From SIG440 sp045592585 (GTDB lineage Bacteria > Bacillota > Clostridia > Monoglobales > Monoglobaceae), in NCBI GenBank assembly GCA_045592585.1, contig JAZNVB010000056.1:1-45445 (forward strand): a stretch of 45,445 bases of DNA. The letters run 5' to 3'. Position 1 is the stretch's first letter, and each line of letters opens with the position of its first letter. Positions 1 to 6,882 of this stretch are shown one piece after another. A model generated the notes under the pieces. That model ran no database searches. It was not told the DNA's origin and saw nothing but the letters and a program-made list of their open reading frames with translations. The translations under genes were made by a program, and so were the position numbers.

Positions 1-1
1 A

Positions 2-868
2 CTTTTCAACTATCAGTCACTTTATCACGATGTAGGCTTTATGTGGCATATTTCGGCAGGTGCAAATTACCGTCTTACGGGCAATCCTGAGTCTAAAAAT
101 CGAAATCTGATGGCGGCTGCAGCACTTGCATCACGTTACAACACAGATGCCGGCTTTATAAGAGCCTGGAATGGCGAAAAGGCCGTTGGCTGGGCGATTA
201 TTGACTGTATGATGAACATTCCCCTGCTTTACTGGGCATCAGAAGAGATTGGCGACCCACGCTTTAAGCAAATTGCAATGCATCACGCAGACAAAACGAT
301 GAAGAATCATATTAGACCCGATGGCTCGCTTATTCACGTTGTTGATTATGATATCAATAATGGCGATTTTGTTGGCACTCCTTCAACTCAGGGCTACGAC
401 CCCGAAAAATCTTGCTGGTCAAGAGGTCAGGCGTGGGCGATTTATGGTTTTGTGCTCAGCTATATTCACACAGGCAAGCAGGAATATCTTGATGCTGCCA
501 AAAAAACAGCACATTACTTTATTGCCGCTGTTGCAGGTGATGGATATATTCCAAAGTGTGACTTCCGTCAGCCTGATGACCCTGATATTATTGACTGTTC
601 GGCAGGAACAATTGCAGCCTGTGGACTTATTGAAATTGCAAAGGTTGTTCCTGAATACGAAAAGAAGCTTTACATTAAGGCGGCTTTTAATATCTTAAAG
701 GCAATTGAAAAAGAACATTGCGACTGGACTCTGGATAAGCAATTTATCGTTATGAACAACACAGGCCATTACCACGGCAAGGATATACATATTCCTCTTA
801 TTTATGCTGATTACTATTTTGTTGAGGCAATATGCAAGCTCAGAGGTACTGATATTTTATTCTGGTAA
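2..868 (+). CDS. Glycoside hydrolase family 88 (unsaturated glucuronyl/galacturonyl hydrolase), 5'-truncated
   Basis: The reading frame is open from base 2, so the true start lies left of the window; the first in-frame ATG (41) is internal. The product resembles cytosolic unsaturated glycuronyl hydrolases, which remove the 4,5-unsaturated uronic acid that polysaccharide lyases leave on oligosaccharides. Two family aspartates can be placed: one in HDVGF (29-31) and one in IIDCMMN (203-205). They are 58 residues apart, close to the spacing known for the catalytic pair of this family. A WSRGQAWA motif and an HGKDIHIPLIYADYY segment near the C-terminus also fit. The GH28 gene downstream supports a pectin role. 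Family assignment is firm; the exact substrate is inferred. Confidence 0.88.
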   Translation, partial: LFNYQSLYHDVGFMWHISAGANYRLTGNPESKNRNLMAAAALASRYNTDAGFIRAWNGEKAVGWAIIDCMMNIPLLYWASEEIGDPRFKQIAMHHADKTMKNHIRPDGSLIHVVDYDINNGDFVGTPSTQGYDPEKSCWSRGQAWAIYGFVLSYIHTGKQEYLDAAKKTAHYFIAAVAGDGYIPKCDFRQPDDPDIIDCSAGTIAACGLIEIAKVVPEYEKKLYIKAAFNILKAIEKEHCDWTLDKQFIVMNNTGHYHGKDIHIPLIYADYYFVEAICKLRGTDILFW

Positions 869-874
869 AATCAC

Positions 875-902
875 AAAAGGACTACAAAATTGCAGTCCTT
901 TT
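875..902. terminator. Bidirectional hairpin terminator between GH88 and the toxin gene
   Basis: A 9-bp perfect stem AAAAGGACT (875-883) / AGTCCTTTT (894-902) with a 10-nt loop. The A-rich and T-rich flanks let it serve the plus-strand GH88 gene and the minus-strand toxin gene, which converge here. Confidence 0.7.
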
Positions 903-921
903 CTTCATAGAGGGTGTTAGT

Positions 922-1242
922 TTATTCTTCGTCATCAAAAATAATTTTAAGATAATCACGGCGACTGTATAATATACGGTAAATTGAAACATATTCGTTA
1001 TCGGCTTTATAAAATACAAGATAGTTTCCGCTGACGATAAAACGGTAATCTGTATCAAACGGCACTTTGGCCGATAATGACTGTCCCATATGCGGAGAAA
1101 TTTTTAAACGGCTATAATCGTCAGTTATGTGTTTAATTACATTATTTGCAGCTATGGGATTTGACAAATCGTTCTCAATATAAGACTTTATTTCCTTAAG
1201 ATCGTTTAATGCGGTATGGGTAATTCGTATTTTCATAATCAT
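922..1242 (-). CDS. Type II toxin, RelE/ParE family
   Basis: A small basic protein of 106 residues with the RelE/ParE pattern: an N-terminal strand and helix (RITHTALNDLKEIKSYI), then FDTDYRFIVSGNYLVFYKAD, and a C-terminal VSIYRILYSRRDY strand. These toxins cut ribosome-bound mRNA (RelE) or poison gyrase (ParE), and sequence alone does not say which. The gene follows the antitoxin gene and overlaps it by 4 bases (ATGA, 1242-1239), so translation is probably coupled. The start is ATG at 1242 (MIMK); the second ATG six bases later is also possible. The C-terminal arginines (YSRRDY) could be functional. Confidence 0.87.
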   Translation of the reverse strand: MIMKIRITHTALNDLKEIKSYIENDLSNPIAANNVIKHITDDYSRLKISPHMGQSLSAKVPFDTDYRFIVSGNYLVFYKADNEYVSIYRILYSRRDYLKIIFDDEE

Positions 1243-1484
1243 ACTCCCAGAGCAGCTTTAACATCATCATCAGATAACCAGCCGTCTTCTTTTATGGATT
1301 TTTCGGCCTTGGCGAGTTCCCCCATAAGCTTAATAACTGATCTTGTTTTTTCGTATTCTTCTATGTCAACAATTGCATAGCGACCTCTGCCGTTTTTTGT
1401 AAGAAATACCGGCTCGTCAAATGAAATTTCTTTTAATACCTCTGCATAGTTTCTTAAATCTGAAACAGGTCTGATGTTTGGCAT
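1239..1484 (-). CDS. Type II antitoxin, Phd/YefM family
   Basis: An 81-residue protein with the Phd/YefM N-terminal fold (IRPVSDLRNYAEVLKEI, then PVFLTKNGRGRYAIVDIEEYE). This region normally dimerises and binds the operator. The C-terminal tail (about 50-81) would wrap the toxin. It has a strong ribosome site (AAGGAGG about 6 bases before ATG) and comes first in the operon, as is usual for this class. Antitoxins of this family repress their own promoter, and the inverted TACAAC/GTTGTA sequences around the promoter at 1516-1544 are a plausible operator. Confidence 0.88.
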   Translation of the reverse strand: MPNIRPVSDLRNYAEVLKEISFDEPVFLTKNGRGRYAIVDIEEYEKTRSVIKLMGELAKAEKSIKEDGWLSDDDVKAALGV

Positions 1485-1515
1485 ATAAAAACCTCCTTTA
1501 TTGTCTGTTGTAGTT

Positions 1516-1544
1516 ATTGTATCATAATTTTAAGTAAAATACAA
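1516..1544 (-). promoter_or_regulatory. Toxin-antitoxin operon promoter with possible operator
   Basis: On the minus strand TTGTAT (1544-1539), a 17-base spacer and TACAAT (1521-1516) form a good sigma-A promoter about 30 bases before the antitoxin start. GTTGTA (1507-1512) and TACAAC (1540-1545) form an inverted pair that brackets it, as expected for an autoregulated toxin-antitoxin operator. The operator role is inference. Confidence 0.6.
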
Positions 1545-1629
1545 CAACAAATTTTAAAATATCTCTAAATTATTGTTGTTTATTGGTTTGTTCGATAGTC
1601 TGAAGGACAATATTTTTCTTTCCAAGGTA

Positions 1630-1658
1630 TAGACAAAAAATAAAAATCGTGGTAATAT
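1630..1658 (+). promoter_or_regulatory. Weak candidate promoter for the structured block
   Basis: TAGACA (1630-1635), a 17-base spacer and TAATAT (1653-1658). Transcription would begin near the first base of the long stem at 1666. The match to consensus is only moderate, so this is tentative. Confidence 0.25.
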
Positions 1659-1665
1659 AATATTA

Positions 1666-1777
1666 TACCACACAAATCTGAATAAATAGATGTATGAGAT
1701 GTATGCTTTTTTCTTTTGGAAAAAACGCATGCTCTGTTCGCATATGTCTTATACGTCATATTTGGATTTGTGTGGTA
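1666..1777 (+). other. Long hairpin with G-U wobble pairs
   Basis: The outer arms 1666-1678 and 1765-1777 pair over 13 bases without error. The inner arms 1684-1706 and 1740-1763 pair almost throughout, with every mismatch between arms (1691, 1696, 1700, 1701) being a G-U pair and one bulged A (1758). A small T6C/GA6 hairpin (1707-1725) sits at the tip. Confidence 0.65.
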
Positions 1778-1879
1778 GCTTATCCGTGAGTTGTGCGTTT
1801 TTCGTGCGTCGGCTCACGTCGGCGCATTTTTTAATGTGTAAACTTTGATTGTTGTCGCACAAACTAAAACAGCAAATCA

Positions 1880-1897
1880 GCCCTGCGTATGCAGGGC
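1880..1897. repeat. Seven-bp perfect hairpin
   Basis: GCCCTGC (1880-1886) and GCAGGGC (1891-1897) pair around a GTAT loop. No T-run follows, so it is not a typical terminator. Confidence 0.6.
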
Positions 1898-1983
1898 GGG
1901 GTTGTCATTGTACGTATTTGCGAGTATTTTGTTCCCAACTTTTGACAAAGCGACCACACAGCCCGACCCAAGAATAGCCGCTT

Positions 1984-2157
1984 TTGAAAAGGCGACTTGC
2001 AGATGTTTGTGAAGAATGTCAAAAACAGTGCAAATCGGTTACAAAATCAGTTTCCTTTGCAGATGTAACCGATTTAGCGAGGGCACAAAGGGTTTGTGCA
2101 ATCCGAGCGGCACTGTTTGCAGACATAGTGAACAATTACATATGCGAAAGCCTTTGA
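1984..2157 (+). CDS. Possible small ORF, 57 codons, TTG start (doubtful)
   Basis: A frame free of stops runs from just after a TAG at 1975-1977 to TGA at 2155-2157. The only plausible start is TTG at 1984, and no good ribosome site precedes it. The translation contains VCEECQKQC, SFADVTDLARAQ and ALFADIVNNY, which looks protein-like, but I recognise no family. It lies over the three-way-junction inverted repeats, so it may be an accidental frame inside a structured RNA or a remnant of a mobile-element gene. Confidence 0.18.
   Translation: MKRRLADVCEECQKQCKSVTKSVSFADVTDLARAQRVCAIRAALFADIVNNYICESL
2016..2126 (+). other. Three-way-junction secondary structure
   Basis: The outer stem is ATGTC (2016-2020) / GACAT (2122-2126) continued by AAACAGTGC (2023-2031) / GCACTGTTT (2110-2118). 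Immediately inside are an 11-bp perfect stem, AAATCGGTTAC (2032-2042) / GTAACCGATTT (2065-2075), and a 7-bp hairpin, GCACAAA (2083-2089) / TTTGTGC (2093-2099). Confidence 0.65.
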
Positions 2158-2173
2158 TAGCGGGACGGGGGTG

Positions 2174-2194
2174 CAAGGGGGTCTGTCCCCCTTG
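2174..2194. repeat. GC-rich 8-bp hairpin
   Basis: CAAGGGGG (2174-2181) pairs exactly with CCCCCTTG (2187-2194) around TCTGT. There is no U-run on either strand. It may mark the 3' boundary of the structured block. From 2195 to 2338 I see only AT-rich DNA and a distant inverted pair, TTTCAAATG (2215-2223) and CATTTGAAA (2326-2334). Confidence 0.55.
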
Positions 2195-2338
2195 AGAAAG
2201 ACTAAAATAAAAATTTTCAAATGGATGTTAATTTTTTACTATACGCAAAAACACCCTATATATTTCTGTTAAAATGTTAAGCACTTTTTCAAGGTGTTTA
2301 TAGATACTCAGCACCCCTCCACAGACATTTGAAACAGC

Positions 2339-3118
2339 CTATTTGTAATATACTTCAGGGACATCCCTTGTTTCGCTGCACAGGTCATAATCGGCCTTTT
2401 CCCAAAGCATTTTCAGGGTGTTAACCGTTTTCCTTGCATCACAGCAAAATACCTGTGCGTTTCCTAATGTTCCGCTTGTTACTGCTTTGCAATAAATCAA
2501 TGGTTTTTCGTAATTATCAAAATGCTCCGAACATCCCTCGGGAACATTAGGCGTGTGAAATCCGTGAAACGGAGCAGATTGTATTTCGTTTCCGTGGTAA
2601 TCTATAATTGTAATCAGGCGGCTTTTTTCGGTTAACCGATTTGGTACATTTAAGAGTTCTTCTGCGGCGTGCAAAAAGGTATTGCTTCTTTGGTCAACGC
2701 CAATCAATAATATTTTTCCGTTTTCCTCATACAATCGGCTTAAACAGCACTCAGGCGGCGTGGGAGATGCGCACTTTTCTTCACCTTTTACAAAATTCTC
2801 TGCTCCGTTGCCAAACACAGCCACCGAATGGGTTGGATGAAGCGAACGAATACCATCACTGCGGAAGGCGGCAATTTGGGAGAGGATTCCTACACAAGGG
2901 ACAGTTTCGCGCACATCGTAATAACCTACTTTGTCCCATGTGTGTGTGGGAATGATTAAAAGTCCGCTGTGCAAATATTCAATCAGTGCATTTAAAAGAC
3001 CTTCGGCGCCGCCGTCAATCTCACCCACTTTTCGCAGTGAGCTGTGAACAGTCACCTTGTCGTCGCGCCGGATTCCAAAGGATTTCAGCATTTGAAAGAT
3101 GTCTTGTTTCGTAACCAT
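2339..3118 (-). CDS. AAC(3)-family N-acetyltransferase (YokD-like)
   Basis: A 259-residue protein of the aminoglycoside 3-N-acetyltransferase fold, which transfers acetyl from acetyl-CoA to an amine. Family signatures are present: VTVHSSLRKVGEIDGG near residue 22, IIPTHTW, SLHPTHSVAVFG, and KILLIGVDQRSNTFLHAAE, which contains the conserved histidine. The length is typical. It starts one base after the GH28 stop (3120), with AGGAGC before the ATG, so both belong to one minus-strand transcript. That placement next to pectin enzymes makes antibiotic resistance unlikely; an amino-sugar or other small-molecule substrate is more plausible. Resistance should not be inferred from the family name alone. 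Confidence 0.85.
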   Translation of the reverse strand: MVTKQDIFQMLKSFGIRRDDKVTVHSSLRKVGEIDGGAEGLLNALIEYLHSGLLIIPTHTWDKVGYYDVRETVPCVGILSQIAAFRSDGIRSLHPTHSVAVFGNGAENFVKGEEKCASPTPPECCLSRLYEENGKILLIGVDQRSNTFLHAAEELLNVPNRLTEKSRLITIIDYHGNEIQSAPFHGFHTPNVPEGCSEHFDNYEKPLIYCKAVTSGTLGNAQVFCCDARKTVNTLKMLWEKADYDLCSETRDVPEVYYK

Positions 3119-3119
3119 C

Positions 3120-4437
3120 TTATTTGCTCCTCTCGCAAATTTCTACAGGAGTTTTCGCTTTTTCTGCCTGAACATTTGAGAAGTTCACAGAAGCATTATG
3201 CGCAATCACACCTTTGCTGACAGGAGAATCTTTTTCTTCAATATGAATATTTACATTATCCATTGTAACATTTTGTGCGTTAGCAACATAAAAACCGCCG
3301 GAGGATGTTTTGTAATCCCATTCTCCATAGCCGTATTTATCTATACATTCAGGGATGCCCTTAAAGGTGATATCCGCATTGCTGAAAAGGATATTTTCAA
3401 CCACCGCACCTTCGTTTGCCTGCACAACAATATTGTGTTCTGCCACAGCCGTCAGGTTGGAAAAACGGATATTTCTGATATCCGGTGCCGGAAGGTTTGT
3501 AAGTGCGTCGCATTGAGAAGCCAAAAATATAGGGCATTTTGCTTCCATAAAAATGTTGTTGAAAGAAAGATTTTCTATTTTTGTTCCCGGCCTTTCATCA
3601 TTATTGAATACATATCGGGCTTCCAGACAGACACCCTTTGCCGAGTCCCTGATAATGACATTGGAAACCTGACAGTTTCGGATGGTGCCGATACCAACAC
3701 CTACACGAATAGCATTACATCCTGCTGTGCGGAGCTGACAGTTTGTAACCGTAACATCCTCCAGAATCTTTGTTTTGTCCTTAAGCTTGCTAAAGAGTTG
3801 GTTGTCGCAACGGAAGGTGATGCAGTCATCCTGTGAGTCAATCAGGCAATCGCTGACAATAACCCTGCGGGAAGTATCAATGTCAATACCGTCGCAGCAA
3901 GGGATTTCGGGGTTGTTTTTAATACGTACACCTGTAATGATAACATCCTCACAGCCATGGACAAAACATGTCCAGTATGTGGAATTTAAAAGTTCTACAT
4001 CACGAATACGGATGTTTTTTGATTCGCATAAATAAACCATTTGCGATGGACGGGAAAATCCTTCTTCATTGTGAAACCCGAAATGCTTTCCGTTTCCGTC
4101 AACAATGCCGCCGCCACGAATACCGCAGTTTTCAACTTCTAAGGCAACGATTAAATGCTTGCCGTTGGCACGTTCCGGCGGGATTACTGCATTTTGCTGC
4201 CATGCATATGAATCATTATAATCGTCCAGATTGTCTGAACCCTTGATTACGCACATTGGCGGCAGGTTCAGGTATGTGTTGGAACGCAGATAAATTGTGC
4301 CGGTTCTGTAAATGCCGGGTTCAAAATGTATCGTACCGCCACCGCTTTGGGCACAGTCATCAATGGCCTTTTGAATGGCTGCAGTTTGTACCTTTTCTGC
4401 ATCCGGAAAAATGTTATAGTCTTTTATATGTATTCAT
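3120..4437 (-). CDS. GH28 polygalacturonase-like beta-helix protein with an apparent frameshift near its start
   Basis: The long frame encodes a right-handed beta-helix with GH28 features: CCDGIDIDTSRRV (the usual NTD motif changed to CCD), SQDDCITF (conserved aspartate pair), and repeated short strands. The usual GHG histidine is not evident (AGCNAIRVG), so activity or specificity may differ. The first in-frame ATG (4256) is internal: the frame continues upstream through AIQKAIDDC and GGTIHFEPGIYRTG, the standard GH28 N-terminus, to a TGA at 4434-4436 with no ATG. An ATG at 4437 with AAAGGA nine bases before it reads MNTYK in another frame. Removing one base from the A4 run at 4425-4422 joins them as MNTYKDYNIFPDAE. 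It is therefore a frameshifted gene, a sequencing error, or slippage. Confidence 0.8.
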
Positions 4438-4494
4438 ATTCTTTTGTCCTTTCTGCCGGAATGGGCAATATAATTTTAGTGCTTTTATATATTT

Positions 4495-4522
4495 AGCATA
4501 TCGCAATTAAGTCATTTGTCAA
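4495..4522 (-). promoter_or_regulatory. Promoter of the GH28-AAC(3) transcript
   Basis: Minus strand TTGACA (4522-4517), a 16-base spacer and TATGCT (4500-4495). It lies about 60 bases upstream of the ATG at 4437. Confidence 0.65.
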
Positions 4523-4533
4523 CTGTTTTGCCA

Positions 4534-4548
4534 TCGAAAGTTTTTCGA
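4534..4548. promoter_or_regulatory. Candidate LacI-type operator
   Basis: A perfect palindrome, TCGAAA (4534-4539), GTT, TTTCGA (4543-4548), centred between the two divergent promoters. LacI-family sites are short palindromes of this size. The link to the adjacent regulator is inferred from position. Confidence 0.45.
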
Positions 4549-4558
4549 AAAATCGTTA

Positions 4559-4586
4559 TTGATTTTTGCCCCAAATAATATATAAT
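4559..4586 (+). promoter_or_regulatory. Promoter of the LacI-family regulator
   Basis: TTGATT (4559-4564), a 16-base spacer and TATAAT (4581-4586), 21 bases before the chosen start. Confidence 0.65.
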
Positions 4587-4607
4587 GAAAATAGGAGGTG
4601 TTTCTTC

Positions 4608-5585
4608 ATGATAACACTGTCAAAAATTGCGAAACTCGCTCATGTTTCTGTTTCAACTGCATCAAAAGCTTTTTCTATGAGCAATGAAGTAAATGCCGAA
4701 ACGAGGGAAATGATTTTTGAGATAGCGAAAAAATATGGATGTTTTAAAAAGTTTTATAACGCCAAATACCCTAAACTTGTTTTTGCGGTTATTTGTCCTG
4801 AATTTGCAAGTAGGTTTTATGCTGATGCTCTTTCGGCAATTCAGGAATATTTAAAAGTATATAATTGTGAGATTTGTGTTGCAACAACCGATTTTTCTGT
4901 AGAAACCGAGAAAACATTGCTTGAATATTATACAAAATATACCAATGTGGATGCTATTTTTAATATAGCCGGTCAATTATCTGTATTTGATGGTGTTGAG
5001 GAAATACCTGTTGTAAATATCTTCCCTTTGAATAATAGCCGCTCGGAAATTACGGTAAAATTTGATTTGAATAATGCATTGCAGCAGTTCTTGCAATATT
5101 GCAAAGAAAAAGGAATAGAGGATATTGGTTTTATTGGCGAGAAAAAGACTGATATGAAATTAAATTGTTTTCAACAAAAAATGGAAGAAGTATTTGGCTC
5201 TTTTCGCAAAGAATATATTAGTACAGTTGAGCAAAGATTTGAATATGGCGGCTTTGAGGCTATGAGAAGGTTGTTTGCAACAAAAAGTGTGCCTCGGGTC
5301 ATTGTATGTGCATATGATTGTATGGCTATCGGAGCTATGCGTTGCATCTGTGAACATGGACTTAAAGTCCCGGAAGACATTGCTATTTTAGGTATAGATG
5401 ATACCAGGGAATCAGCCTTTTTGCCAATTCCCATTTCTTCAATCAATTTAAATTTAGGTGAGGCTTGTAAACAATCTATAGATGCGCTGATGAATAAATT
5501 GTATGATAGACCATTTTCTTCGGAAATTACGATTTCTGCAGAGCTTAAGTTAAGAGAATCGTGCAAAATTTTTAAAGTGCTTTAA
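4608..5585 (+). CDS. LacI-family transcriptional regulator
   Basis: 325 residues from ATG 4608, which follows a strong AGGAGG; an upstream in-frame TTG at 4566 precedes the -10 box and is rejected. The N-terminal helix-turn-helix reads ITLSKIAKLAHVSVSTASKAFS, followed by a hinge and a periplasmic-binding-protein-like sensor ending in IAILGIDDTRESAFLPIPISSI. The recognition helix is SVSTASKAF. The sugar ligand cannot be read from sequence. Divergent placement from GH28, with a palindrome at 4534-4548 between them, suggests it controls the pectin genes and itself. The last 14 bases overlap the 3' end of folC on the other strand. Confidence 0.92.
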   Translation: MITLSKIAKLAHVSVSTASKAFSMSNEVNAETREMIFEIAKKYGCFKKFYNAKYPKLVFAVICPEFASRFYADALSAIQEYLKVYNCEICVATTDFSVETEKTLLEYYTKYTNVDAIFNIAGQLSVFDGVEEIPVVNIFPLNNSRSEITVKFDLNNALQQFLQYCKEKGIEDIGFIGEKKTDMKLNCFQQKMEEVFGSFRKEYISTVEQRFEYGGFEAMRRLFATKSVPRVIVCAYDCMAIGAMRCICEHGLKVPEDIAILGIDDTRESAFLPIPISSINLNLGEACKQSIDALMNKLYDRPFSSEITISAELKLRESCKIFKVL

Positions 5586-6882
5586 GCACTTCATCAAGGT
5601 CTTTATAAAGATAAAGTGAGCCGCACAGAATAACAGGCTTGCCGAGCGAGAGGGCTGTTGTGTATGCATCCTTTAAATCGGGATATGGTGTTGCATTAAT
5701 GCCCAAAGCCTTTGCATAGTCGCACACCATTGCAGTTTCGGCGGCACGGGGATTGTTTTTTACTTTTACGGCAAAGATTTCTGAATTTTCAAGCAAACCC
5801 TGATTTTTAAGTATTTCAAGCTCGCCCGAAATATCCTTGTCGCCCATAAACGCCATTATAAAGGTTGCTCCCTGCCATTTAGGGAAGTAACGGACAAGGC
5901 ATTTTGCCAGAGCCGTCATACCGTTTTTGTTGTGGGCGCCGTCGTATATTACAACAGGGTCGTGACTTAAAATTTCAAATCTTCCGGGATTTTTTGCGGC
6001 TTTTATGCCATTCTTTATATGTTCTTCGCAAATTCCCAATGCGTAGGCTGTTTCTATGGCAATAGCGGCATTTTGAGGTTGGTAAAATCCGGGAATTCCA
6101 CATTCGACATTTTCAAATACTTTGCCATCGGTGGTGGTGTAGTCAAAAATTTCGTAAAAATCAACGGTGCTTTTTGAAACAGGCGCACCTGCAAAAATCA
6201 GGCGGTTATTCTGCCGGTCGCATACTTTTGTCAGCACCTCTTTGGCACCGTCAAGCTGCGGGGCAGAAACGGTAAGCCCTTCGCGTTGATTTGGATGAGC
6301 CTTTATAATACCTGCTTTTTCACCTGCAATTTGCTCGATGGTATCGCCAAGGTATTCAATGTGGTCAATATCAATTGAGGTTATAACCGATGCAACGGGA
6401 GCGGCGATTACATTGGTTGCATCACGGGTACCACCAAGACCTGTTTCAAGAATAACCATATCACAGTTTTGTTCCTTAAAATAACAAAAAGCCGCGGCTG
6501 TCCATATTTCAAACTGGGTTGGCAGCTCGCCAAGCTCGGCCTCGACTTTTCGTGCGGCAGCCTCAACGGTGGATAAAATGCGGTTGATGTCTTCTTCGGA
6601 AATAAGAACTCCGTCAACCGAAATACGTTCGCAAACCGAAACCAGGTTCGGCGAGGTATAACGCCCGGTGCGGTAGCCTGCATCTGTGTATATACACTGC
6701 AAAAAATTGCACACCGAGCCTTTGCCGTTGGTGCCCGCAATGTGTATAAATTTAATGTCTTCCTGAGGGTTATCAAGATGATTCATCAGGCAGCTTATAC
6801 CCTCTAAACGGAGCCTTGCGATTGCCTGAAAGCTGTTTGCAAATTTTTTGAAATTGTTGTCCATAACAGTTCGTCCTAACAT
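5572..6882 (-). CDS. folC: Bifunctional folylpolyglutamate synthase/dihydrofolate synthase
   Basis: A Mur-ligase-fold enzyme that adds L-glutamate to dihydropteroate or folates using ATP, in the cytosol. The nucleotide loop HIAGTNGKGSV lies near residue 48, TSPNL and ERI follow, the central TGLGGTRDATNV segment is present, and the C-terminal domain contains VIYDGAHNKNGM. Its 436 residues are normal. ATG 6882 overlaps the end of folT by 7 bases; a second ATG six codons in (MDNN) could also serve. Folate uptake (FolT) and polyglutamylation (FolC) in one riboswitch-controlled unit make a folate-salvage module: glutamylation traps the imported vitamin. Confidence 0.95.
   Translation of the reverse strand: MLGRTVMDNNFKKFANSFQAIARLRLEGISCLMNHLDNPQEDIKFIHIAGTNGKGSVCNFLQCIYTDAGYRTGRYTSPNLVSVCERISVDGVLISEEDINRILSTVEAAARKVEAELGELPTQFEIWTAAAFCYFKEQNCDMVILETGLGGTRDATNVIAAPVASVITSIDIDHIEYLGDTIEQIAGEKAGIIKAHPNQREGLTVSAPQLDGAKEVLTKVCDRQNNRLIFAGAPVSKSTVDFYEIFDYTTTDGKVFENVECGIPGFYQPQNAAIAIETAYALGICEEHIKNGIKAAKNPGRFEILSHDPVVIYDGAHNKNGMTALAKCLVRYFPKWQGATFIMAFMGDKDISGELEILKNQGLLENSEIFAVKVKNNPRAAETAMVCDYAKALGINATPYPDLKDAYTTALSLGKPVILCGSLYLYKDLDEVLKAL

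Larger units (their letters stand above)
1660..2194 (+). ncRNA. Candidate large structured non-coding RNA or structured repeat element
   Basis: About 530 bp with no gene of convincing length but dense with perfect inverted repeats. In order these are a long stem at 1666-1777, a 7-bp stem TTGTGCG/CGCACAA (1791-1797/1856-1862), a 7-bp tetraloop hairpin (1880-1897), a short hairpin near 1980-1995, a three-way junction (2016-2126) and a GC hairpin (2174-2194). Several stems rely on G-U pairs, which favours function as RNA. The strand is chosen from the G-U pairs and the possible promoter at 1630. The alternative is a DNA-level mobile or palindromic repeat. I cannot assign it to a known family. 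Confidence 0.4.

Noticed and set aside
2174..2194. Ordinary rho-independent terminator
   Set aside because: The stem is strong but no U-run follows on either strand, so it is listed as a hairpin only.
4256..4510. A plus-strand frame antisense to the GH28 N-terminus
   Set aside because: The minus strand carries clear GH28 homology here; this frame is its shadow and runs into the promoter region.
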